From an uncultured Vicinamibacterales bacterium (GTDB taxonomy: Bacteria; Acidobacteriota; Vicinamibacteria; Vicinamibacterales; UBA8438), in assembly GCA_958295905.1 (NCBI GenBank), contig OY282382.1, forward strand, positions 4,646,910 to 4,710,909: a DNA stretch of 64,000 nucleotides, given 5' to 3'. How positions within the stretch are numbered: the stretch's first letter is position 1; every line of letters starts with the position of its first letter. Of this stretch, positions 16,973 through 24,966 are shown one piece after another. The notes beneath the pieces were generated by a model. The model did no database searches, was not told where the DNA came from, and saw only the letters and a list, made by a program, of their open reading frames with translations. Made by a program: the position numbers and the translations under genes.

Positions 16973-18376
16973 CTACCGCACGTCCCGGCGCACATCGAGC
17001 GTGCCCAACGTGGCGAGCAGGTCGAGCCGGGCCACCGCGAGATCCGCGAGCACCGCCAACCGGCGGGTGGTCGCGTTCAGCAGGTTCGCCTGCGCGTTGA
17101 CCACGTTGAGGTTGTTCGACAGGCCGCGCTGGAACCTGAGCGTCGCCAGCTCCACTTCGCGCTCCGCGAATTCCACGCTTACCGCGGCGCTCTCCAGCCG
17201 GTTCGCGAGGCGCCGTTGCATACGGACAGCGCGCCGGGCCTCCTGCGCAATACGCCGCCGCAACGTGTCCCGGGCGCGGACGCGCCGGCCATGCTCAATG
17301 ACTGCGGTCCGCAGCCCGGTCTCCTCGCGGGTCCGGTCCAGGGGGGTGGACATCGAGAAGAACGTGACTGGCTCGAATCGGTCGACGCCGAACGCGTCCC
17401 GGAGGCTGTCCGCGGTCTCGCGCCGCGTCAGCGCCAGACTGATGTCCAACTGCGGCAGCAACTGATGGCGCGCGAACCGCACGTCGCGCTCGGCGTCCTC
17501 CACGACCGCGTCCATGTCGCGCAGTTCGATCCGGTTCCGCAGCGCCAGCTCGACGGCAGCCGGCGCCGTCACCGGATCGGGCCGCGCCGTGATGGCCGCC
17601 GCGACGCGGAAGTCGTAATCGACGTCTCTGGACATCAGGAACCGTAACTGGTCTTTCAGATCCTCGACCGCCCCCTCCACATCAAAGAGCTGCCCCCCGG
17701 CCTCCGCCACGAGTTGCCGCGCCCGGAACACGTCGAGCTGGGACACGAGGTTCGCCCGCAGCTTCGCCTCGGACGCCGCCAGCAGACGCTCGGCGTTCTC
17801 CAGCGCCCTCCGGGCCGCCGCCGCGAGCTCGCGCTGCGCGATCAGCCGGTAGTAGACGCCGGCCACTTCGATCGCGAGCTGCTGCTCCGTCAACCCGTGC
17901 TGCCGCTCCGCGATCGCGATCCGATGGTCCGCCCGTTCGAGCGGGCGGCGACCGACCGCCGGCCCGAAGCCCCGGAGGAGCGGCTGGCTCACCAGCAGGG
18001 TCGTGTCGGCGGCGTAGAAGTTCCCGATCTGGTTACGGAAGGTGGCGGCCCCCATGTCCATGCGGACTTCCGTCCCGGTGGTGAACCGCCGTGACGCGCC
18101 GACGCCGTAGGTCTGGTTGCGTACGTCCGACTGGCCGAACGACCCGAGCACGTTGGGCGTGACTTGGGTGCCGAACGCGGACGCGGCCAGATTTCGGCCG
18201 AGCCGCGCCTGGGCGACGCTCTCCCGGGAGCCGATAACCCGCTCGTTGTTCGCGAGCGCGAGCCCGACCGCCTCGGCGAGGGTCAGCAGCGGCACGGATT
18301 CCTGGGCATAGGGCCCGTTCGAAGGCAGCAAGACCAGCGACGCTAGAGTAACGATGGCACCGGCATGAAATCGCAT
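16973..18376 (-). CDS. TolC-family outer-membrane efflux protein
   Basis: 467 aa with a signal peptide (VTLASLVLLPSNGPYAQ). Two long alpha-helical halves each carry the outer-membrane efflux signature, for example LTLAEAVGLALANNERV near the start and LRFQRGLSNNLNVVNAQANL near the end. Alternating coiled-coil and beta segments fit the TolC trimer subunit. It is followed 55-60 bp downstream by the adaptor gene on the same strand, so the pair is almost certainly one operon. No lipobox cysteine is present. Confidence 0.92.
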   Translation of the reverse strand: MRFHAGAIVTLASLVLLPSNGPYAQESVPLLTLAEAVGLALANNERVIGSRESVAQARLGRNLAASAFGTQVTPNVLGSFGQSDVRNQTYGVGASRRFTTGTEVRMDMGAATFRNQIGNFYAADTTLLVSQPLLRGFGPAVGRRPLERADHRIAIAERQHGLTEQQLAIEVAGVYYRLIAQRELAAAARRALENAERLLAASEAKLRANLVSQLDVFRARQLVAEAGGQLFDVEGAVEDLKDQLRFLMSRDVDYDFRVAAAITARPDPVTAPAAVELALRNRIELRDMDAVVEDAERDVRFARHQLLPQLDISLALTRRETADSLRDAFGVDRFEPVTFFSMSTPLDRTREETGLRTAVIEHGRRVRARDTLRRRIAQEARRAVRMQRRLANRLESAAVSVEFAEREVELATLRFQRGLSNNLNVVNAQANLLNATTRRLAVLADLAVARLDLLATLGTLDVRRDVR

Positions 18377-18558
18377 GCGCTAATCTTCTGACGGTTCGAG
18401 ATACGGATCAGGGCAACGAGTCGACTCTCCAGACGACGGCCCGATCTGAAACATTTGGAGGCTGCCCGCGCGTCCTGCACCGCGGAGACCGCATGACTCA
18501 CGGGCCAGCCCGAAACGGGGTCGTCGATCAGTTCAGTTGATTAGAGAGGTTCCTCCAA

Positions 18559-19950
18559 TCATTGCCGAGTAAATGTCACTCTACGCCACGTGACGCGAAA
18601 GCTCTCTTCCGTGGTTGAAAGAACGAGACTGAAATCTCCCGTAAGACTACCCGCGCCGTTGGCCACAGTTCCGCTAAAGCTGTAGCCATCGGAACCGGAC
18701 AATCTGATGTCACAGGGGCAGACAAAATCGTTTGAACTACTGTTGATGTCGCCGTTGACGCCAATTGAACCGGTCGCGTCACCTGTGAATACCGCGCTGC
18801 CACCGAGTGTCCTTCCGTTCTGGGTCAACCGTATGGTCTTCGTAAAACGAAAGGATGTACCACTGATGGTAAATGTTCCGCTGGGACGAAACGCTCCCCC
18901 GTCGAGGTCTCGAGTGACCATGACCGGACCGGTGGTGGTGGTCGCCTGCTCCTTGCCGTCGCTCACTGTCAGGGTGATGCTGTACGTGCCGGGCGAGTCG
19001 TAGACGTGCGACGTATTGACGCCGGAGCCGCTGCTCCCGTCCCCGAAGTTCCACGAATACGTCAACCCGTCGTTGTCCGGATCCGACGATCCGCCGCCGT
19101 CGAAGCGGTAGTTCGTCAACCCCGCCATGCCGGCTCCGGTCGGCCGCACGTACGCGTCGGCGACGGGAGGCTCGTTCTTCGGCAGGAGAGCCCACGTGGC
19201 GACGGCGCCGCCGCCAGCGAGCGCGGCCCACTTCCACCAGCCGCCGCCCGAGCCTGAGCTCTCCTGCAGCTCCGTCGCCGCCCTCGCCGCCGATCCGCCC
19301 CCCCCGGCCGACGCCGTCAACTCGACGTTCAGACGCTCGGCCTGATTCGGTGCCAAAGCCATCACGCGGCTGTTGTTGATGTACCCCTCCTTGACGATCG
19401 TGACGCGGTGGTCGCCAACCGGCAGCCCGGCGACTTCCACCGGCGTTTCCCCGCGCGGCCGTCCGGCCACGTAGACCGTTGCGGCCACCGGCTCCGTGAT
19501 CACGGTCAGCGTGGCCGTCGCCTCACCAAGGGCTGCCGCTTCGGCCTCCATGTCCATGGTGTGCGCCTCTTCCCACAGCCGGATCACGCGTCTCGGGAAG
19601 GCGTCCTCCGACGGACGGAACTCGGGATCGTGCTGCTGCGCTTCGTAGAATGCGAACCGGGCTTCATCGTCGCCGACGACGAACACGCGTGCGACGCCCG
19701 CGTAGAAGTAGGACCGCGCCATGTCGCCGGGCGAAGCACGGCTGGCCTCGAACTCGAGGGCGGCCGCTTCGAGCACGGCGATGGCCGCCGTGTAGTCGCC
19801 TGCCTCGACAAGTCGGATTCCCTGGCGCAGCATGGTCGACGCCTCTCCCGGCTCAGACTGCTGTTCGAGCTGTTCGATGGCCGAACCACGGGTGCCGGCC
19901 AAGTTCCAGAGAACCGCGGTCGCCGCCACCAAGGCTACAAGTCGTTGCAT
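18559..19950 (-). CDS. PEGA-PKD envelope protein with TPR-like N-terminus
   Basis: 463 aa. A signal peptide (MQRLVALVAATAVLWNLAG) precedes a TPR-like segment (about 40-135), a PEGA domain (about 145-215), a hydrophobic helix (WWKWAALAGGGAVATWALL, ~240), a PKD domain (about 265-350, SSDPDNDGLTYSWNFGDG, SPGTYSITLTVSDG) and an unassigned beta-rich C-terminal domain with CPC. PEGA and PKD domains usually mediate surface or extracellular interactions. It is a paralogue of the frameshifted gene at 14599-15322, which lacks the TPR part, and its TPR part resembles the SUMF1 protein. The start has GGAAAGGG upstream. Confidence 0.88.
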   Translation of the reverse strand: MQRLVALVAATAVLWNLAGTRGSAIEQLEQQSEPGEASTMLRQGIRLVEAGDYTAAIAVLEAAALEFEASRASPGDMARSYFYAGVARVFVVGDDEARFAFYEAQQHDPEFRPSEDAFPRRVIRLWEEAHTMDMEAEAAALGEATATLTVITEPVAATVYVAGRPRGETPVEVAGLPVGDHRVTIVKEGYINNSRVMALAPNQAERLNVELTASAGGGGSAARAATELQESSGSGGGWWKWAALAGGGAVATWALLPKNEPPVADAYVRPTGAGMAGLTNYRFDGGGSSDPDNDGLTYSWNFGDGSSGSGVNTSHVYDSPGTYSITLTVSDGKEQATTTTGPVMVTRDLDGGAFRPSGTFTISGTSFRFTKTIRLTQNGRTLGGSAVFTGDATGSIGVNGDINSSSNDFVCPCDIRLSGSDGYSFSGTVANGAGSLTGDFSLVLSTTEESFRVTWRRVTFTRQ

Positions 19951-20161
19951 GTCAGCACCCTTTCCTTGATCCGCGTTTACTCACGCTGCCCGCGCGTCGA
20001 CCCCTTCAGCGAAGCGAGCCGTCCTACTCACCGGGCAGCATCTCCGCCCTCGCGAGACCGTCCCAGGTCCGTCTGACGCGACCCAGCCGCGGTCACCGAC
20101 CCGCCCGTCGGGTTCCGCGGAAACGGCGCCGGTCGCTGGCGGGGGAAATTCTTCGCTGGAG

Positions 20162-20277
20162 AGTGCGCGCGCCGTGGCGGGTCCTGGGGCTCCGGACGTG
20201 CGGAATCGTGGGTCTCCCGCGACGCTGGCCGGTCGGCAAGACGGTGGCGACCCCTCGAATCGGGGGCGAGCCGTCAC
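20162..20277. mobile_element. Truncated copy of the ~175-bp TIR element (copy 1)
   Basis: It shares the element core (CTCCGGACGTGCGGAATCGT, CGGTCGGCAAGACGGTGGCG, TCGAATCGGGGGCGAGCCGT) with 39464-39640, 52778-52949 and 56518-56760. Both terminal inverted repeats are missing. Confidence 0.75.
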
Positions 20278-20470
20278 GAAGTTACCGCGGACCTCCGAGT
20301 AGCTGGAGGCCCCCCCCGCGGCCGGAGCCAGCGCAGACCATCACCGTCGAGTCGGCCAGCCCACTGATACGTGTCGCCGGTGGCTGGATCGTGACAGCGC
20401 TCGCCATCGCCTTCCCCTGAGCCTTGCGGATGCGCACGCGTATCTGGCAGCCCTCCCAGTCGGAACACCA

Positions 20471-20490
20471 AAATCCCAAAATGGGATATC
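20471..20490. promoter_or_regulatory. Palindromic operator upstream of the XRE gene
   Basis: ATCCCAAAATGGGAT (20473-20487) is a perfect 5-bp-arm palindrome within an AT-rich patch, extended by flanking TATC. It lies 30 bp before the helix-turn-helix gene. Autoregulatory XRE antitoxins commonly bind such GGGAT dyads; binding here is inferred. Confidence 0.5.
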
Positions 20491-20516
20491 TAAAGCCGGG
20501 AGCATACACATGATCC

Positions 20517-20757
20517 GTGCGGCGGTCAAGATTCGGGCCCAGAAGCGTGCTGTTCAGGCGTCAGATGAAGAAAAAGCGAATCGACGCCAACCTGACGCAG
20601 GCAACACTCGCTGCCCGGCTTGACCGGCCGCAGTCATTCGTCGCCAAGTACGAGAACGGCGAGAGACGGCTCGACATCATTGAATTCATTGAGAATCGCG
20701 GAGGCCATCGGGTTCGATCCAGCCGAATTCATCACGGAAATTCAGGTCATCCGCTGA
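20517..20757 (+). pseudogene. XRE-family helix-turn-helix regulator, frameshifted
   Basis: From GTG 20517 the frame encodes a typical HTH (NLTQATLAARLDRPQSFVAK, YENGERRLDIIEFI). It then shifts near 20690 into the frame giving IAEAIGFDPAEFITEIQ and a stop at 20757. Joined, the two parts give an ordinary ~80-residue XRE protein, of the sort that accompanies toxin genes or controls small operons. One indel explains the break. No partner toxin is recognisable next to it. Confidence 0.75.
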
Positions 20758-22186
20758 CGCGGAACCGCGGGAACGCGATCGAGCTGGGCTTCCACACCTT
20801 CCCCTCGCTGCCGCCCGGCACCAGCCCCGACGACGGCGACGGGCTGTTCTTCCGCCTCGGCTACACCCTCGTCGACGCCGGCTGGCGGGCGACGTCGTGA
20901 CGACCGCGACGCGGCTCGGGGCGAACCTGCCGGTCGCGGCGCAGGCCGACGGCAGCCCCATCGTGTCCCGCATCCGGATCGAGTATTCCTCGGACCTGGC
21001 GCAGCAGCCGGCGGGTGCCGCCGGCCTCTACACCGTCCCGCTCAAGGGTAACGGCCGCTTCGTGAGCTACGAGACGGCCGACACCGGCGCCGGGCGCTCG
21101 ACGCTGACCGTCCGCGACGCCATCAACGGCGAACGCCGGCCGGTCGCGGGAGACCGGTGGGCGTTCGACGCGGTGCGCATCCACATCCCCGGCTCGCACC
21201 GGCTGTTCGCCAACGTCGAGTTCGCCGACCCGAACATCTACTCGCGCCAGGACCGGACCCCCGACTTCACGTCGCAGTCGTATCCGCCCCTGACCTACGC
21301 GGTGACCACCGACCCGGTGACGAACGTCCGCGACGGCATCCTCAAGCGGCCGGCGACCGACCCCCTCGTCTTCCACGTCGACACGAGCAACGAGTTCTGG
21401 CAGATGAAGGCGTCGCTGAACGTCCACGACGGCCGCGGCGACCCGGTGCCGATTCCCGACAACGTCCGCCTCTACCTGCTCGCGAGCCATCCGCACGGCG
21501 GGGCCGCGGGGGTCGGGGCGAGGCCGACCGGCCGCGGGGCGTGCGCCTACGTGACCAACACCTACCGCAGCGCGGCGCCGGCGATGCGCGCGCTGCTCGT
21601 GGCCCTCGACGACTGGGCCGACCGCGGCATCGAGCCGCCCGCGAGCGCCTATCCGGACGTGCGGCGGGGGACGCTGGCCACGGTGGACGAGGTCGCGCGG
21701 ATGTTCCCCGCGATTCCGGGCGTCGCCTTCCCGACCCGCGCGAACGGGCTCGACGCGCTGGACTTCGGCCCCATGTTCGGGTCCGGGGGCGGCCGGCAGA
21801 CGGTGCTGCCGCCGACCCGCGGCGGATCGTACCAGGTGCTCGTGCCGACGACGGACCGCGACGGACACGACGTCGCCGGCATCCACACCGTGGACGTCGC
21901 GGCGCCGGTCGGCACCAACACCGGCTGGAACCTGCTGGCGCCCGGCCCGCGCGGACGCGACCTCTGCTCGCTGACGGGGTCGTTCTTCCCCTTCGCGCGG
22001 ACGCGCGCAGAACGGCTGGCGAGCGGCGACCCGCGCCTGTCGCTCGAGGAACGGTACGGCGACCACGCAGGCTTCGTCGCCGCCGTCCGGGACGCCGCCG
22101 ACGAGTCGGTCGCCCGCCGGCTCCTGCTGTCCGAGGACGCCGAGGTGCTCGTCGGGATGGCGGAGGAGAGCGACGTGCTGCGGTAG
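20758..22186 (+). pseudogene. Fragment of a secreted alpha/beta-hydrolase-domain protein
   Basis: The translation resembles the large bacterial 'alpha/beta hydrolase domain' proteins (PF20091-like). An N-terminal piece (GLFFRLGYTLVDAGW) breaks out of frame near 20890, then VTTATRLGANLPVAAQADG, LYLLASHPHGGAAG and NTNTGWNLLAPGPRGRDL-like segments continue to the stop. The 5' third is missing, and the sequence jumps from the beta-rich part straight to the C-terminal part around 21215 (FANVEFADPN), so an internal piece including the nucleophile region also seems lost. The family assignment is from memory of these sequences. Confidence 0.65.
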
Positions 22187-22353
22187 CCGAACCCTTGATC
22201 GTCGCACCAGTCGGGGCGACTCGCTGGGGCGGTCGGCCGGGCTGACCCCGGGCGCGCGCCGGCGGGACCGGCGGAGACGACTTGTCGGTCACGGTAAGCC
22301 GAACCGGAATCCGATCCCGGCGGCCCCGCGAGGCTCGCCGCGGGGGCGGGAAT

Positions 22354-22391
22354 CCGGGAGTCTGCGCTGCAAGAGCAATGCAGACTCCCGG
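22354..22391. terminator. Perfect 12-bp inverted repeat between convergent genes
   Basis: CCGGGAGTCTGC and GCAGACTCCCGG flank a 14-nt loop between the hydrolase remnant (plus) and the nucleotidyltransferase (minus). It could act as a two-way terminator. The arms also resemble the GAGTCTGCGCCG ends of the IS1182-like element at 27171-28750, so a miniature-element scar is an alternative. Confidence 0.5.
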
Positions 22392-22488
22392 CAGCGTTGG
22401 TTGGGCGGCAATCGGAGCCGCAGGCGACGATTTTCCGGGCCAGCCCGGAGCGGTCGCCGCCTGCACGTGGACTCGGCGGGCCGATCAA

Positions 22489-23109
22489 TCACGAACCGGA
22501 AGCGGCGTTGTTGTCGCGTCGCCCGAGTCGAGCCTGCGCGCCCGGCGTTCGACCGATGATCGTCTCGAAACCCGACACCAGATCGCTCTGACCGAGGGCT
22601 TCTTCGAGCAGCCGCAGCAATCGGCGGATTCGGCGGCGGTGCGACTCGGCGCCGTGCAGACGCCAAAGGTTGCGTGCGTCTTCGGTGTCCTTGGGACGAC
22701 CGGCGAGGATCTTGGCGATGAGGAGGTCGGCCACGTCGATCAGCGGCACGGTCGTTCCGCCGATGTCCTTCGTCGTCGCGCGGTCGAGAAACTCGTCTTC
22801 GAGTCCGGATCCGGCCAGCACGACGTCGAGCGGCATGCCCGTGACGATGTGAACGAACGGAATCACGCGCGTTCGCCGCACGAATTCCGGATCGTCGACA
22901 CGGAGCTTGAAGCCGCCGGCCTCCATGTCGCTGACGAACCGCTCCGGATCGTCCGGGTCGAGCTTGACGGTGACGTCGACGTCGGCGCTGAATCGAGGCA
23001 CGCCGTAGGCAACGACGGCCTGGGCGCCGAAGAGGTACCACCTCCCCCAGCGGTCGAGCACCACCGACAGCGCCTTGATCAGATCAAGCGCGGCGGGCTG
23101 CATCGACAC
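22489..23109 (-). CDS. Nucleotidyltransferase (AbiEii/DUF6036-like)
   Basis: 206 aa. The polymerase-beta-like nucleotidyltransferase core is visible: YLFGAQAVVAYGVPRFSADV followed by the metal-binding pair DVDV, then IPLIDVADLL-type helices (VPLIDVADLLIAKILAGRPK). Such proteins often act as toxins or antitoxins that nucleotidylate tRNA or partners. The start overlaps the small upstream gene by 26 bp, a two-gene operon typical of toxin-antitoxin modules. The C-terminal ~15 residues are low-complexity. Confidence 0.75.
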   Translation of the reverse strand: MSMQPAALDLIKALSVVLDRWGRWYLFGAQAVVAYGVPRFSADVDVTVKLDPDDPERFVSDMEAGGFKLRVDDPEFVRRTRVIPFVHIVTGMPLDVVLAGSGLEDEFLDRATTKDIGGTTVPLIDVADLLIAKILAGRPKDTEDARNLWRLHGAESHRRRIRRLLRLLEEALGQSDLVSGFETIIGRTPGAQARLGRRDNNAASGS

Positions 23110-23338
23110 GCTCGAACAGCGCCGTCATGCGCGCATGGTGGCGCAGATCGTCACGCCGGCCTGCGGCGTCGGGCCAGTCCGGATGCTGCAACAGCGCCTG
23201 CCGTCGCAGCTCGTCGGCCATCCGCATCGCTTCCAGAGGTCCGAGACGCCCGACGCGCTCGGCCCAGTAGGCGTCCTTGGCGTCGCGCGCCCTCTGCCAA
23301 TCGCGCGCCATGAACGCCGCAATGCCGTCAGTGATCAC
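23084..23338 (-). CDS. Small helical protein paired with the nucleotidyltransferase
   Basis: 84 aa from GTG 23338 (VITDGIAAFMARDWQRARDA), overlapping the nucleotidyltransferase start. It is rich in Arg, Asp and Ala and is predicted helical (LGPLEAMRMADELRRQALL). I do not recognise the family. It lacks the winged helix expected of an AbiEi antitoxin. The frame is open further upstream, but residues there are unstructured and start support is weak. Its position suggests it is the partner of a toxin-antitoxin-like pair. Confidence 0.55.
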   Translation of the reverse strand: MITDGIAAFMARDWQRARDAKDAYWAERVGRLGPLEAMRMADELRRQALLQHPDWPDAAGRRDDLRHHARMTALFERVDAARRA

Positions 23339-23579
23339 GTCGACATCGTAACCGCTCGGGACGCGGTACGGTAGGAGTCCACCGAACGGCCCCCTGCGCC
23401 GGGATCGTATCCATGACTTCGCCTCTGCCGACCGTCGGTACAGAATAGGTACAAGTCGACCGAACAGAACCCCGCGACCGACTCGTCGCGGCGGCGGCCG
23501 CAATCGATGGTCCGACTGTCGTCCGGCCTCGCCGCCGGAATTGGGATCGGACTGCACCCGAACAACCGAGGTGATGACC

Positions 23580-23899
23580 ATGCGACGGATCCATGCGCTG
23601 ACGGCAGTGGCCGCGGCGACGGTGTGCCTGGACGCGAGCCCGGCGGCGGCGCAGTACGGGGCGCCGGCCGGCGGCGAGTGGCGCAGTTACGCGGGCGACA
23701 GCGGCGGCACGAAGTAATCGCCGCTCGACCAGATAACCGCCGAGAACTTCGGCGACCTCGAGGTGCGGTGGCGCTGGAACTCGGCCGATTCGCACCTCGT
23801 CCGCTCCACCCCCGGCGGCGACTCGCTGGTGGCCGCCGACACCCTGTTCGATGTCCTGCAGGGGGACGAACCCGACCTGTGGACGGCGTGGGACGGGGT
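23580..23899 (+). pseudogene. 5' fragment of a PQQ-dependent quinoprotein with a nonsense codon
   Basis: ATG 23580 behind GAGGTGAT starts a signal peptide (ALTAVAAATVCLDASPAAAQ) and the quinoprotein opening GEWRSYAGDSGGTK, then TAA at 23715-23717 where relatives have Tyr, then SPLDQITAENFGDLEVRWRW. The homology stops exactly where the phage portal ATG begins. Over 80% of the gene is absent. It is a relative of the three intact quinoproteins in this window. Confidence 0.85.
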
Positions 23900-24940
23900 A
23901 TGATTTCGCTTGGAATCTCGCGACCCGAGGTCCGAACCGACACAACCACGTCACTAGTCCATGCCCTGACCGCCGCTGCTACTGGCGGGTCGGTCGCTAC
24001 GTGGGCTGCGGGTGCGGTCGAATGTGCGACTGGCCTATGGAGTCGAGGTCTGTCGTTGGCAGAGATTCCAGACGACGTACCAATCAGACGGTCATGGCTT
24101 GCGGAGGTCGGTCGCGACCTTGCCCGTAGAGGGGAAGTCGTCTATCTGCTTGATGCGAAGATGGGACGATTGCGTTTCTTGCGCGCATACACCAACGACG
24201 TATGGGGCGACGGACCCGATATTGAGGAATGGTGGTATCGACTCACGGTAACTGGACCACGAACGACCGAGACGATAGTTGTGCCGTCGTCTCGGGTCCT
24301 GCATGTACGCTACGCAACGGAACGATTTACGCCAGCACGCGGGTTGTCGCCGCTTCAATACGCGAGCCTGACCGGCACCCTGACCGCCTCACTGGAAACT
24401 GCCCTTGGTCATGAGGTTGGCGGCGCAGTAGCCAGATTGATAACGATGCCGGAGGGTCATACAGACGACCCCGATAACCCATTGGCTAATGTCGTTCGCG
24501 ATGCGAAGGGTAAGACCTTGCTAATGGAAACGACAGCGGGCGGGTTCGGCGACATGCAAGGTCGCCCGCAACGCGATTGGTCGCCCGTTCGTCTTGGTGC
24601 GGACCCGCCATCATCATTGATTGCGTTGCGGTCCGCAGTCGAAAATACCGTCCTATCGTGCTACGGCGTTCCGTCTTCGCTGGGCCCGTCTGGCGTGTCG
24701 GATGGAACGGCAATGAGGGAGTCGTCAAGGCGCTTTTGGGCGCTTACGATTGCGCCTCTGTTGGGGTTGGTCGCCGAGAAACTAGCGCGCGTCCTGGAGC
24801 GTCCAGTCCACCTCCATCATGGTCAGGCAGCCGGGACCGCCGACGTGGTGGCGGCAAGGGCACGCGCAGCAAAGGCGCTACATGAGGCCGGCGTTCCCAT
24901 CGAAGACGCCATGAGAAGGGTAGGATGGGAAAATGATTGA
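23900..24940 (+). CDS. Phage portal protein
   Basis: 346 aa. Portal-family features include an N-terminal segment ATGLWSRGLSLAEI, a central WWYRLTVTGP and RVLHVRYA, TPARGLSPLQYASL, and a conserved late segment VLSCYGVPSSLGPSGVSDGT followed by RESSRRFWALTIAPLL. Portals form the dodecameric DNA channel of tailed phages. The codon use is visibly less GC-rich than the flanks, a sign of transfer. No terminase, protease or capsid genes flank it, so this is a prophage fragment. Its stop overlaps the start of the next phage gene. Confidence 0.8.
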   Translation: MISLGISRPEVRTDTTTSLVHALTAAATGGSVATWAAGAVECATGLWSRGLSLAEIPDDVPIRRSWLAEVGRDLARRGEVVYLLDAKMGRLRFLRAYTNDVWGDGPDIEEWWYRLTVTGPRTTETIVVPSSRVLHVRYATERFTPARGLSPLQYASLTGTLTASLETALGHEVGGAVARLITMPEGHTDDPDNPLANVVRDAKGKTLLMETTAGGFGDMQGRPQRDWSPVRLGADPPSSLIALRSAVENTVLSCYGVPSSLGPSGVSDGTAMRESSRRFWALTIAPLLGLVAEKLARVLERPVHLHHGQAAGTADVVAARARAAKALHEAGVPIEDAMRRVGWEND

Positions 24941-24966
24941 CGACGATACAGTCTGGGAAGCGCTAG

